DNA of 64,000 nt from Nocardia terrae (GCF_009760405.1 NZ_WRPP01000009.1:1-64000), one strand, 5' to 3'; shown: positions 36,033 through 44,937, counted from the first letter of the stretch. Program-made: numbers and translations. The notes: a model not told the origin generated them from the letters alone.

Positions 36033-37843
36033 TTCGAGCTCCAGGGTGTGCGGCGGTTACGGCGACGGACGGGCAGATCAGGAAGCGGCAGATGCAGCTG
36101 CCGCCCCGCCGAACGCGAGACGGGAGGCATCGGCGGCGGAGTCGTGCGCGCGGGCGGCGGCGCGGCGCTGGTGCGTGGTGCCGGGACGCGGCGCACCTCG
36201 ATCGGCAGCGGGTACTGGCCGCTGCGGGTGGGACGGTTACCGGCGTACGGGTCCGGGGTGGCGGGCACGGTGTAGTCGAAGGCCAGCTGTTTGGGTTGCG
36301 GACTCCGTGTGCCGGGCAGCGGTCTCGGAACCGGCGGTGGCGTTGGTGGGGAAGCCGGTTTGGGGACGCGCTGGACGGGGATGGGCAGCTGGTATTGGCC
36401 GTTTCGGCCCAGCTGGGGAGTGGGGCCGAGGTGGACCCCGCCGTGGAATTGCGGCAGCGGCAGCATCAGCTGGGTCCCTTGCGGCGCGGCGACCGGGATC
36501 GATGCAGCGTGTGGGATCGGTGTGGGCGGCGCGGGCTTGGGCGGCACCCGCTGCACTCCGGGCAGCGGGAGCATCAACTGCCCGCTTCGGGTCGCGCGGA
36601 CCTTCGCGTATGGGTTGGGTGGCGGGGTCGCTGGGCTGGGCGGTCCCGGTTTGGCCTTCTTCGTTCGAGAGGCCGTGACGGCAGTCTTTCCAGCACCTTT
36701 GAGCAGGCCCATGGTCTTGTAGGTGATGAACCCGCGCACGATCGAAGACACCATCCCGTGGCCGGGGCTGATCTTGAGCGCGGACATCAGCCAGAACGGG
36801 GTCTTCATCAGCACCCAGCCCATGGCGAGCGCGACTATTACGTTCGTCAGGCCGGTCTTGGTGGGGCCGAAGAACCACCAACCTCCTGGGGAGAGAAAGA
36901 CTTTCAGCCCGGTGATCAACACCATGGATTGCACGACCTGGATCGCCAGGCACGCGGAGAACGCACGCCACCACCAGCGGGCGATCGGCTCGGTTGCGGG
37001 CAGTGCGTAACACATCATCGCCAAGGGTGCCGCGACGATGAGCACGACCGTGACCGCGACCCGGATGACGTAGGTGATCAACAAGATCACCAGCACGATT
37101 GCCAACGCCTGGAGCAAGAACGTGGTGAACAGGGGAACTGAGAATGTCGGCCCACCGACTTGCAACATCGACTTGAACGCGGCGGTGGCGGTGTCGGTGG
37201 ACATGTCGTCTCCGGCGATCGCGGTCGCGAGGCCGTTGGCGAAGCGGACCGCCTCGGTGGCGATCACCATGCTCATCGCGCCCGCGATGAACCCTGCAAC
37301 CAACCGTGGCACGATCTCGCGCCAGCCCCATCGGGTTTGTGCGGTCTCGTGGAGCATGAGCAGCATGCCGGCGGCGATCACTACGAGCCCGTACATGGCG
37401 AGGACCAGCTGCCACGACGAGGACCACAGCACCTTGACCTGAGGCAGAGAGCTTGGATCGGGTGTCGTCAGTAGGGTTTTCGAGAGCAGATCCATCAGGG
37501 GGTTCAGCGCGGAATCGACCAGGCCGCGAAAGAATCCGTCGATCGCGTTTGAGACGCACGCGTCGATTTCGGTGATTCCGCAGTCCCGCTTGGTGCTACC
37601 TGACCCCGCCGATTCCCCGGGGTTTGCGGGCTGCGGGGCGGGCTGGCGTGTGGGCGCGGGCACCCCCGACGTCGTCGGTGCCGATGTAGGCGGTGCCGTA
37701 GGGACGGGTAGGGGCGGTGCGGGCGTCGTGGGTTCGGCCGCGCCGATCCCATTGCCCCACAACATGATCGCAGCCAACACAACCAACGCGAGCAGCAGCG
37801 CGCGTCGGGTCCAGCGTGGACCGGAGCGGATTGCGGCGGGCAT
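36029..37843 (-). CDS. VirB6/TrbL-like channel with repetitive tail
   Basis: A 604-residue protein with an N-terminal signal or anchor (13-35), a Pro-rich stretch, then six or so membrane helices (about 130-345), typical of VirB6/TrbL inner-membrane channel proteins. The cytoplasmic tail (about 375-604) is Pro-rich and carries at least five short repeats of the form Q[LY]xLP[LI]P: QLMLPLP twice, QYQLPIP, QYPLPIE and QLHLPLP. QLAFDY is a divergent sixth. Each is usually followed by a basic VxRVP or similar. These resemble sliding-clamp-binding peptides. One base separates it from the upstream VirB2-like gene. Confidence 0.8.
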   Translation of the reverse strand: MPAAIRSGPRWTRRALLLALVVLAAIMLWGNGIGAAEPTTPAPPLPVPTAPPTSAPTTSGVPAPTRQPAPQPANPGESAGSGSTKRDCGITEIDACVSNAIDGFFRGLVDSALNPLMDLLSKTLLTTPDPSSLPQVKVLWSSSWQLVLAMYGLVVIAAGMLLMLHETAQTRWGWREIVPRLVAGFIAGAMSMVIATEAVRFANGLATAIAGDDMSTDTATAAFKSMLQVGGPTFSVPLFTTFLLQALAIVLVILLITYVIRVAVTVVLIVAAPLAMMCYALPATEPIARWWWRAFSACLAIQVVQSMVLITGLKVFLSPGGWWFFGPTKTGLTNVIVALAMGWVLMKTPFWLMSALKISPGHGMVSSIVRGFITYKTMGLLKGAGKTAVTASRTKKAKPGPPSPATPPPNPYAKVRATRSGQLMLPLPGVQRVPPKPAPPTPIPHAASIPVAAPQGTQLMLPLPQFHGGVHLGPTPQLGRNGQYQLPIPVQRVPKPASPPTPPPVPRPLPGTRSPQPKQLAFDYTVPATPDPYAGNRPTRSGQYPLPIEVRRVPAPRTSAAPPPARTTPPPMPPVSRSAGRQLHLPLPDLPVRRRNRRTPWSSK

Positions 37844-37844
37844 T

Positions 37845-38246
37845 TCAGCCGCCCACGATCTGCTTGAGGACCGCCACTACCAGCGGAGCCAGCATCGCCA
37901 GCGCGTAGCCGATGCACGCGGCCTTGAGCGCGACCTTGGCGCGTTCGACCTCGCCCGGGTCACCGGAGCAGATCAGGTAGCGGGTGCCGCCGATGGTCAG
38001 ACAAACCGTAGCGATCGCCGCGAGGATCCCGATCAGCCAGTTACGCAGATTATTCAGAACCTCTTCGAATGATCCGGCGACCGCGAGCACCGAGACCGGC
38101 TGTGCAGCAGCCGATCCGGACGCGTACATCAACGCACAGCCCAACGCGAAGATGCACACCAAGATGCGGGCCGCACCCATGCAGGGCCGGTTCGGACAGG
38201 CCCGGACGCCGGGTGAGGAGAGGGGAAGAAAAGGGGTTACGCGCAT
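37845..38246 (-). CDS. VirB2-like pilin subunit
   Basis: A 133-residue protein starting at 38246 behind GGAGG. A signal peptide or first helix spans about 24-48 (ILVCIFALGCALMYASGSAAAQP, cleavage after AAA likely). Two hydrophobic helices follow (about 70-92 and 105-130), with the short loop GDPGEVERAKVAL. Short, exported, two-helix, and immediately upstream of VirB6 and VirB4 genes: the VirB2/TcpB position. It begins inside the upstream sigma-like gene (10-base overlap). Confidence 0.75.
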   Translation of the reverse strand: MRVTPFLPLSSPGVRACPNRPCMGAARILVCIFALGCALMYASGSAAAQPVSVLAVAGSFEEVLNNLRNWLIGILAAIATVCLTIGGTRYLICSGDPGEVERAKVALKAACIGYALAMLAPLVVAVLKQIVGG

Positions 38247-39190
38247 CGGCGATTCACCTCCGCAGGAGTTGGAAATGCGGGGATCCGAGTGGTCCTCGCG
38301 CGCCGTGTAGTTGCCAGCGACACCCCCATTTGCGACATCGAGGCGGGGCGAATTTGCGCAGTGCGAGATCTCAAGCGCGCTACCGCGTCCATCGCGTGCT
38401 GTTCGACCACGCTGGAGTGGTCGCTGCGCTGATCGGCCAGCCGCTCGCGCAGCCACACTGCTAGCTGGGCCTCGGCACGTGAGCGACGCTTCTCGAGCCG
38501 CTTGTAGGGCAGACCGATCTCGGCGGCCACCGCGGCCAGGGTTTGCGCTTGCAACCGGGTGGCCGCGATCAACCCCGCAGAATCCGAATCGAGCACACCC
38601 TCCGCGACCGCCTGCAACAGCAGCAGTTCCGGATGTCCGGGTGGGGCAGTGGCCACCTGCCGCGCGGACTGGCGTATTTCGCCCGCAGTCGTGAGCCCCA
38701 GTGCGGGTATAGCGGTGGCCACCTCGTGTCGCAACCACGCACGACCGCCAACGAACGCAGCCCACCGCAGCCGAGGCCACACTCCCGGCCGACCCAGATC
38801 CACCCGGCCGAGCGCCGACAAAAACGCGGCCAGTACTTGCGACTCAGCATCATGTGGCACCCGGACCGCGCGGCCACTGACGCGCCGCGCCATTGCTGAG
38901 AGCATCGGCAACGCGACACCAGCGCAGCGCAGCGCGTCCGCGTCCTGGCGGGCATAGCGCACCAGCCAAACCCAGACCGTGTCGACCGTCGTCAACGGCA
39001 ACCCGGGATCGCACAACGCCTCCCGCAACCGGCCCCAACTCGCCACCGGACCGCCCAGCGCGATCACACATTCCGGCGGCAATCCGACCGGATCGGCGGC
39101 AACCGCATCGAAAGTCGAGCGCACCACCATCAACGGCGAGACGACTTTCACGTAACCCTGCGCATCACTCATTCCATCTCGTGAATTCAT
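38237..39190 (-). CDS. Sigma-like regulator heading the transfer operon
   Basis: A protein of 317 residues from the ATG at 39190, ten bases after GAGGAG. The helical body has a C-terminal sigma region 4-like helix-turn-helix (about 210-265: LLLLQAVAEGVLDSDSAGLI, LAAVAAEIGLPYKRLEKRRSR). Such proteins commonly open actinobacterial conjugation operons. It overlaps the pilin gene by 10 bases, so regulator and channel are co-expressed. The upstream repeats at 39251-39302 are a natural target for self-regulation. Confidence 0.65.
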   Translation of the reverse strand: MNSRDGMSDAQGYVKVVSPLMVVRSTFDAVAADPVGLPPECVIALGGPVASWGRLREALCDPGLPLTTVDTVWVWLVRYARQDADALRCAGVALPMLSAMARRVSGRAVRVPHDAESQVLAAFLSALGRVDLGRPGVWPRLRWAAFVGGRAWLRHEVATAIPALGLTTAGEIRQSARQVATAPPGHPELLLLQAVAEGVLDSDSAGLIAATRLQAQTLAAVAAEIGLPYKRLEKRRSRAEAQLAVWLRERLADQRSDHSSVVEQHAMDAVARLRSRTAQIRPASMSQMGVSLATTRRARTTRIPAFPTPAEVNRRCA

Positions 39191-39250
39191 GACCATTCAT
39201 CTCCTCGTTGAGAACGAACCAAATTGACTCATCGAGGACACAGATCGGCC

Positions 39251-39302
39251 GCCACCAAAATGCCGCCAAACAACCCCCGGGACGCCACCAAATAACCCCC
39301 GG
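39251..39302. repeat. Helically phased direct repeats upstream of tra operon
   Basis: The 19-bp units 39262-39280 and 39284-39302 match at 17 of 19 positions (consensus GCC[AG]CCAAA[CT]AACCCCCGG) with a 22-base period. A partial unit (GCCACCAAAA) starts at 39251, 11 bases earlier. Spacing in multiples of 11 puts them on one face of the helix. They lie in the divergent gap between the tra operon and the methyltransferase pair; the remainder of 39191-39642 shows no gene. Confidence 0.6.
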
Positions 39303-39642
39303 TAGGCGCACATATCACCTGTTGCCAGAAGGGATCAACTGGCGGATCTAGGAGACAGAGAGTGCGGTTTACCTGGTGTTGTGTGTGCCTGGTGGGCACT
39401 AACCGAAAACTAACCGACTGAAGTTCAAAATGCCGAATCGGGAGCGTCGGAAAAATTCGCAAACACTTTTCGAGCCAATCTTGAGGTGGGCTGAGTGTTA
39501 TCGCGGATCGCATGATTCCGAAGCCCACGCGGACGCAAAAACGGAGAGGGTTTGCTCGAAATCGTTTGTCGCAAATCGAGGGGTCCCTGGCAACTGAGGT
39601 CACGAAAACGCAATTTCTGCACGCCTCGAAGGAGCGTCCCTC

Positions 39643-40323
39643 ATGACCGAATCCCAGCCCCGCCGACGTCGCCCAGCTACATCCTCGGCACCCATCCCCA
39701 CGAGCATCTGGAACGCCGGACCCGCACCTCTGGCCGTCACCGGCTACGGGCCGCTGCGGGTGCTCGCGCGCGCAATCCACGAGTTCATGAATCCCAAGGG
39801 ATTCTTCCTACTCGCGGCCCTGACTCCCCAGCAGGAAGCCCTCGCTCCCCGAGTGGTCACACGCCTGGCCACCGAGCTGCGCCATCACCTTCCCCCGACC
39901 TCAACCGGCACCGCGGCGTGCCCACTAGCGACTCCCCGGGCCGAGGACCCCGCAGATCTCATCGTGGCGAGCCTGCTGCCGCCGATGCCCAGCCCCGTCG
40001 ACACCGATACTCTCGCCCGCTTGGCTTTCGGGGCGGACGAGAAACTCTGCGCACGCGGAATCCTGGCGGTGATTTCCCGCCACAGCAACGACTCCCACGG
40101 TCGCCTGATCGACCCCACAGGTCCCGTCGTGGCCGCAGCCCAAGCCGCCGACCTGCTCTACCTGTCCCACATCGTTTCTGTTCCGCTCGAAGGAGACACG
40201 GTCACCGCCACCGAAGTATCCGGCGCGCACTCCGGCCGACACCTCAACGGACACCTCGATATTTCGGTCTTCCTCAACCCCGAAGCCAGACACCCCGCTA
40301 CCACCCTTGACCAGGTCGCATGA
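39643..40323 (+). CDS. Hypothetical protein preceding the DNA methyltransferase
   Basis: A 226-residue soluble protein, with GAAGGAG before the ATG at 39643. An alpha/beta pattern (PLAVTGYGPLRVLARAIHEF, then HGRLIDPTGPVVAAAQAADL) is visible. No catalytic motif is recognised. The gene ends 36 bases before the methyltransferase and is probably co-transcribed with it. It could be a specificity, regulatory or accessory subunit; not established. Confidence 0.6.
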   Translation: MTESQPRRRRPATSSAPIPTSIWNAGPAPLAVTGYGPLRVLARAIHEFMNPKGFFLLAALTPQQEALAPRVVTRLATELRHHLPPTSTGTAACPLATPRAEDPADLIVASLLPPMPSPVDTDTLARLAFGADEKLCARGILAVISRHSNDSHGRLIDPTGPVVAAAQAADLLYLSHIVSVPLEGDTVTATEVSGAHSGRHLNGHLDISVFLNPEARHPATTLDQVA

Positions 40324-40359
40324 CCACACCCAATTCATCGACACCAGCGAGGAAATCCC

Positions 40360-41280
40360 ATGACTAATAGCGCCACACCGAACCCCGCATCCCCGCCGGT
40401 TCCCGCACCGTCCACGGTATGGGCCACGGCGCAGCAGGCCCCCGCCGCCCAACGCAAAGGCCGCTACCACCCCGACAGCACCGCCCACCCGGCCAAAATG
40501 CTCCCCGCCATCGCCGCCCACGCCATCACCCACTACACCCACCCGGGCGATCTCGTCTTCGACCCCATGTGCGGCATCGGCACCACCCTCGTCGAAGCCC
40601 TCCACCTCGGCCGCCGCGCCCTCGGCAACGAATACGAAAAGCGATGGGCCGAGATCGCCCGCGCCAACATCGAACTCGCTCGCAGCGCCGGATGCGACCA
40701 GGCCGCCACCGTCTACACCGGCGACGCCCGCAAACTCGCCACAACTCTGCCCACCGAGTACCTCGGCACCATCGATCTGATCATCACCTCACCGCCCTAC
40801 GGCGCCGCCACCCACGGCCAAGTGAAAGTCATACCCGGACAAGGCGTCCACAAGACCGACTACCGCTACGGCTCCGCACTCGACCGCGGCAACCTCGCCA
40901 ACGTCGGACTCGGACGACTGCTGTCCGGCTTCACCCGCATCCTCACCGCCTGCGCCACCTACCTGCGCCCAGGCGGGCACATCGTCATAACCGCGCGCCC
41001 TTGGCGCGAACACACCGAGCTGGTCGACTTGCCCTCGCATCTACTCACGTGCGCGGCGCTGGCCGGACTCGAACCCGTCGAACGCTGTGTGGCACTGCTC
41101 GGAAGAATTGGCGAGGGCGATCTCATCGCCCACAGCAGCTTCTTCCAACGCGACCTCATCACAAAGAAGCGCGCCGCTGGTCTTCCCGTCCAGCTGATCG
41201 CCCACGAGGATGTGCTCGTTCTGAAAAAGGTTGCAGGACAGCGCAATACCGGGTCCTTTCCGTACGAGTGGGCTGCCTGA
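40360..41280 (+). CDS. DNA methyltransferase (TSPPY type)
   Basis: A 306-residue enzyme. SAM motif I is FDPMCGIGTTLVEA (about residues 68-80) and the catalytic motif is TSPPYG (about residue 147); the order I then IV here is that of the alpha/gamma-like arrangement. TSPPY favours N4-cytosine methylation, although N6-adenine activity is possible. The C-terminal ALLGRIGEGDLIAHSSFFQ and HEDVLVLKK are typical of this family. No partner nuclease is adjacent, so it is probably an orphan enzyme protecting or marking the element during transfer. Confidence 0.82.
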   Translation: MTNSATPNPASPPVPAPSTVWATAQQAPAAQRKGRYHPDSTAHPAKMLPAIAAHAITHYTHPGDLVFDPMCGIGTTLVEALHLGRRALGNEYEKRWAEIARANIELARSAGCDQAATVYTGDARKLATTLPTEYLGTIDLIITSPPYGAATHGQVKVIPGQGVHKTDYRYGSALDRGNLANVGLGRLLSGFTRILTACATYLRPGGHIVITARPWREHTELVDLPSHLLTCAALAGLEPVERCVALLGRIGEGDLIAHSSFFQRDLITKKRAAGLPVQLIAHEDVLVLKKVAGQRNTGSFPYEWAA

Positions 41281-41455
41281 GGCAGTAGGCCGTTGCTCGG
41301 CGCGTCCTCCGCGTCGGGCAACGACGCGCCGCCTTATCAACCCACAACGGAACTGGACGCTTCGCGGGACCATCGCCCAGGGCGAGAGCGTTCTGTTCCC
41401 GGCTGACGCTTCGAGGTTGTGGCCATAGCGGGTACCAGCTGCATAGATTTCCCGG

Positions 41456-41968
41456 TCAACTCCGGGGAAAACGAATCGTGCGCCCCACACCGTCGGGTCG
41501 GCCGGCTTTGGCTTGTTCGGCCGCGAAGCGCGTTAGCCGGGTGAGGATCTCGGTGGGCATCGGAGTGGTTCGTCTCGTCTTGAGGTCGACGTGCAGGTCC
41601 AGCTGCTCGGACGCAGCCGCTCGCGTTCCGTCGTCGAGGTTGCGTACTTCGTGGAAGAAGTGCAGGCGCTTGGTATCCACGTCCAGGAGCCAGGAATCCA
41701 CGGCCAGTCGTGCCCCGTTCCGAACTTCTCGTTCGTAGGTCATCGCGGTCTGCACGACGACCTTCCCGAACCCGGTCGCGCGGACGTATCCGTCGCCGAG
41801 ACCCAGTGCGTCGGCGAAGGCGGCATGCGCACGGTAGACCACGATCCCGTAGTACTGGGCATTCATGTGGTCGTTGATATCGATCCACGTTGCATCGACG
41901 TCACATTCGAAGGTTCGCACGGCACCGCTCACGGCATCTGCCGGTCGTGACTGGAGCCTGTCAGTCAT
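41456..41968 (-). CDS. Hotdog-fold acyl-CoA thioesterase
   Basis: A 170-residue protein with the 4-hydroxybenzoyl-CoA thioesterase-type signature DINDHMNAQYYG near the N-terminus and the long central helix ending FADALGLGD. These single-domain enzymes hydrolyse acyl-CoA esters. The ATG at 41968 overlaps the upstream stop by 8 bases; a GTG at 41974 is possible. It is the last gene of a three-gene coupled operon with a small membrane protein and an alpha/beta hydrolase, suggesting catabolism of an ester or acyl substrate. Confidence 0.72.
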   Translation of the reverse strand: MTDRLQSRPADAVSGAVRTFECDVDATWIDINDHMNAQYYGIVVYRAHAAFADALGLGDGYVRATGFGKVVVQTAMTYEREVRNGARLAVDSWLLDVDTKRLHFFHEVRNLDDGTRAAASEQLDLHVDLKTRRTTPMPTEILTRLTRFAAEQAKAGRPDGVGRTIRFPRS

Positions 41969-42266
41969 CAGCACCCCATGCGGGATACGTGGCCGCCTGG
42001 GACCGTGGATTCTCTCCCGATGTCGATTGCGAGACCAACCGGGTGGTCAGGGCATGGCTGGCCTGGGTCAAGGCGGGCACGAGAACGTACACGGTGACTG
42101 GAACAACGACGAGCGTGAGCGCGAGGGTGCGCAGCAGCAGTGGCAAATGCGACATTGCGGGTCCGATCAAGGCAAGGGTGATCGTGATGGTCGGGTAGAC
42201 CGCCAGCCAGGTGATGAGTGCTCGGTGGTGTGCGGACAGGGCGGCGGGCTTGTGATTGGTGGTCAT
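41961..42266 (-). CDS. Small two-helix membrane protein (DUF2798-like)
   Basis: A 101-residue protein with two hydrophobic helices (about 17-38 and 45-68) and the pattern ITWLAVYPTITITLALIGP, VVPVTVYVLVPALT, which resembles the DUF2798-type small membrane proteins. It starts at 42266 in an ATGA overlap with the hydrolase gene and its stop overlaps the thioesterase start. Role unknown, possibly transport or membrane anchoring for the pathway. Confidence 0.6.
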   Translation of the reverse strand: MTTNHKPAALSAHHRALITWLAVYPTITITLALIGPAMSHLPLLLRTLALTLVVVPVTVYVLVPALTQASHALTTRLVSQSTSGENPRSQAATYPAWGADD

Positions 42267-43144
42267 CGCGGTGTCCCGATCGTGCGACGCAACAGGTCGG
42301 CGGCGATGTGTTCGGGGATTTCCATATGCGGGCAGTGCCCAGCGTCGGCATGCTCGACGAGGTCGGCTTCGGGGTGTCGGTGTCGTAGTTCGTCAGCAAT
42401 GGCTCGACCGGAGACCGGGTCAGCCATGCCCCACAGGTAGGACATCGGCACGTCGGTGCGGGTGAGCGCATCCTCCCACCGCGTGGCGTGTGCTATCCGT
42501 TCGGGTATGTAGCGCAACAGTTTTCGATGGATATCTCCGTCGGGATCGTTCTCCCGCAGCGCGCGATAGTGCAATCGCGCCACGTCTGGATCGAGCCGAT
42601 GTTCGGGCGAGAAGACCTCGTTCCAGGCTCTGATGAACACACGTTCGGAGAATGCGCGCGCCAGCAGCGCACCTAGTACGGGAATGAGGAGGGCGCGTTG
42701 CGCGAGGCGTGGTCGGTACTTATCGGCGTAGAGGCCGGCATTGAGGAGGATGCAGCGGCTGATACTCACAGCGCATCGCGTGCGTCGGGCGAGCAGTTCA
42801 GTTGCGACGATCGCACCGTAGTCGTAGGCGACCAGGGTGACCTCCGTCAATCCCAATGCGGTGCAGAGGGTTTCAACCAAATCTGCCTGTTCGATGATGC
42901 TATAGCGATAGCGGGCTGGTTTCTCGCTGGCGCCGAAGCCGAGGAAATCGAAACTCACCACCATGTGATGCGGCGCGAGATACGGCTCGATATCGGCCCA
43001 TTCGAACGAAGAGGATGGATATCCGTGTAACAACAGCAGCGGCGTCCCGGTCCCGACCGTCCGCACGAAGATTCGTCGAACTGTGCCACTGATCGTCACA
43101 TCGATGACCTGGCCGCCAGATCGCCACCGTTGCAATGCGTCCAT
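42263..43144 (-). CDS. Alpha/beta hydrolase with aspartate nucleophile
   Basis: A 293-residue protein, with the start at 43144 behind GAGGGGG. The oxyanion motif is HGYPSSSFEW; the elbow is VAYDYGA with Asp in place of Ser, as in epoxide hydrolases and haloalkane dehalogenases; the acid is in GMADPVSG, and the base in AGHCPHMEIPE. Asp as nucleophile suggests hydrolysis through a covalent ester intermediate. It leads the three-gene coupled operon and lies 72 bases after a frameshifted gene. Confidence 0.75.
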   Translation of the reverse strand: MDALQRWRSGGQVIDVTISGTVRRIFVRTVGTGTPLLLLHGYPSSSFEWADIEPYLAPHHMVVSFDFLGFGASEKPARYRYSIIEQADLVETLCTALGLTEVTLVAYDYGAIVATELLARRTRCAVSISRCILLNAGLYADKYRPRLAQRALLIPVLGALLARAFSERVFIRAWNEVFSPEHRLDPDVARLHYRALRENDPDGDIHRKLLRYIPERIAHATRWEDALTRTDVPMSYLWGMADPVSGRAIADELRHRHPEADLVEHADAGHCPHMEIPEHIAADLLRRTIGTPR

Positions 43145-43216
43145 GTATGCCCCCTCGGGTGAGTATGAATCCAGGGACCGGCGCACCGTCGGCGACGCTC
43201 GGTCCACGTGTGTCTG

Positions 43217-43800
43217 TCAGCCGCGGTATGACGCGGTCCAGGAGTCGTTGGCCGCGAACTGGGCTTGCCATGCCTGCCATGCCGCCTCCGAGAGGTAGTG
43301 CCTGCTTCGGTCGAACAGTCGATACAGCGCGAAGCCATGTGCGGCGGCGAGTTCCGCATTGAGGATCACGACGTCGAGTTCATTGGCAGCGGTGATCTCC
43401 ATGAACGCCCGCAGCGTGCTGTCGGCGGGCTCGAACCCGTGCCCGCTGAATCGGTCGGTGAAAACAATTGGTGCGGTTGCGAGTTGCGGTATACCGCCTG
43501 CCGGTCGCAGCTGCAATAGAAGTAGACGAGGGCTTCGGCGCGGTCACCGATGAGCGCGGCCACGGTTGGCCGCTGAGACAGGTCGACCAAGGGCTGGTTG
43601 AAGCCGTCGGTGCCGTACATGGCGTGGCAGAGACCTGCGAGCCGGAGTTCCTCATCGGCACCCCACACGGCGAGCAGGTCGGCCACCCGCTCAAGATGAG
43701 CCAATAGGGTGCCGCCGGGAGGTCCGATCCCGTCGGCTCCATGCTCGCGCAGGAAGCGTCGGATCCGTGAGTCGGGTGAGGTCGGTTTCGGTTGATGCAT
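43217..43800 (-). pseudogene. Frameshifted HD-like/DUF6817-type gene
   Basis: From the ATG at 43800 (AAGGA upstream) the frame encodes MHQPKPTS, then GGTLLAHLERVADLLAVWGA and LCHAMYGTDGFNQPL to CDRQAVYR near 43500. There it slides into junk while another frame takes over with QLATAPIVFTDRFSG, RAFMEITAANELDVVILNA and HYLSEAAWQAW to 43217. Joining the two gives about 194 residues with HL..H-type metal-ligand candidates. A one-base indel near 43500 breaks it. It may be a real mutation or a sequencing error. Confidence 0.65.
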
Positions 43801-43957
43801 GGATGAGTTCCTTTTCGGAATGCAGGTCGGCACCCGCCCCGGGCTCCGCGTGTGGTCCGGACCGGGAACGCGGGGACGGGTTGCCGCCGTTGGGCCCGTG
43901 ATGATCATCCGTGCTGCTCCACAGGGTGGTCAATTCTCGGAATATCTTGGAAATCCC

Positions 43958-43973
43958 CAAGCTTCGGCTTGGA
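43958..43973. promoter_or_regulatory. Candidate LysR operator
   Basis: A perfect dyad CCAAGC-TTCG-GCTTGG lies in the divergent gap, 22 bases before the LysR start and about 160 bases upstream of the 43800 gene. Position and symmetry suit autoregulation plus control of the divergent hydrolase genes. Confidence 0.5.
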
Positions 43974-43995
43974 CCTGACCGCAACTACGGTGGTC

Positions 43996-44937
43996 ATGGT
44001 GCGCATGACCTTCGATGACTTGCGAGTGTTCATGGCGGTTTGCCAGGCGGGGAATCTCAGTGCCGTCGCCCGCGAATTGTCGTGCACCCAGCCCGCTGTC
44101 AGCCAGCACGTGAAACGGTTGGAGCAAGCCACCGGTGTCCGTCTGCTCGAACGACGTCGCGACGGTGTGGTGCCCACGCCGGAAGGCTTGGTGCTGTACG
44201 CGGCGGCCAGCGACGGGATCGCCGGCCTGGACTTGGCGTTGCGTCGACTCGGCGAATTCGCCCGCGGCGAAGCCGGTTCCGTGCGCCTGCACACCGGCGC
44301 GACGACCATCCGCCACTTCATGTCCGAGGCGATCACCGAATTCCGCCAGCGGTTTCCCCGCGCCGCACTCGAATTCCGCACGACCACCTCCAGCCGCCAG
44401 AGTTTCGACGCCCTCATCGATGGAATGGTCGATCTCGCCTGGGTGACCATCGGCGGCACCGTGTCGGGCATCGAGTTCCGCCCGGTCGTGGAACTACCAT
44501 GGGTGCTGGCAACCCATGACGATGATCCACTGGCTCACCGCCCCGCCATCAGCCCCACCGACCTCACCGATATCCGGCACATCCGCCTCCCTCAACATTC
44601 CGCCTCGCGCCGTCACCTCGAAACCGCACTGACCCGGCTGGGAATCCATCTGACCTCGGAAACCGGTGTCACAGACTGGAATACCGCGGTGCTTCTCGCC
44701 GAGCTCGGCGCCGGACACGCCATCGTCCCAGCGCTGTCCTACAACTCGGCCACCACCACCGAGCCCAGAATCCGCTACCTGCCGCTACCGTTCGTCCCAC
44801 CCCTGACTGTCGGGTGGGCAGTCCGGCGCTGGGACAGCCTCACCCCGCTGGCCCGCGCGTTCGCCGACCTCGTCGAGCAACAATGCCGCACACGACATTC
44901 AACCGTTCCACGTCCGCCGTCCGAACCAGGGACGTAA
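43996..44937 (+). CDS. LysR-family transcriptional regulator
   Basis: A protein of about 313 residues. The N-terminal winged helix is canonical: MTFDDLRVFMAVCQAGNLSA, then CTQPAVSQHVKRLEQATGVR. The C-terminal effector-binding domain follows (HFMSEAITEFRQRFPRAALEF, then VLLAELGAGHAIVPAL). Start at ATG 43996 or 44005. It is divergent from the frameshifted gene and the hydrolase-thioesterase operon, which it probably regulates in response to the pathway substrate. Confidence 0.85.
   Translation: MVRMTFDDLRVFMAVCQAGNLSAVARELSCTQPAVSQHVKRLEQATGVRLLERRRDGVVPTPEGLVLYAAASDGIAGLDLALRRLGEFARGEAGSVRLHTGATTIRHFMSEAITEFRQRFPRAALEFRTTTSSRQSFDALIDGMVDLAWVTIGGTVSGIEFRPVVELPWVLATHDDDPLAHRPAISPTDLTDIRHIRLPQHSASRRHLETALTRLGIHLTSETGVTDWNTAVLLAELGAGHAIVPALSYNSATTTEPRIRYLPLPFVPPLTVGWAVRRWDSLTPLARAFADLVEQQCRTRHSTVPRPPSEPGT

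Noticed and set aside
36092..37141. 349-residue plus-strand frame
   Set aside because: Antisense to the VirB6-like gene; composition is that of a third-position-GC artefact.
39229..39780. 183-residue minus-strand frame in the tra/methyltransferase gap
   Set aside because: Overlaps the start of the 39643 gene and the repeats; composition is non-coding.
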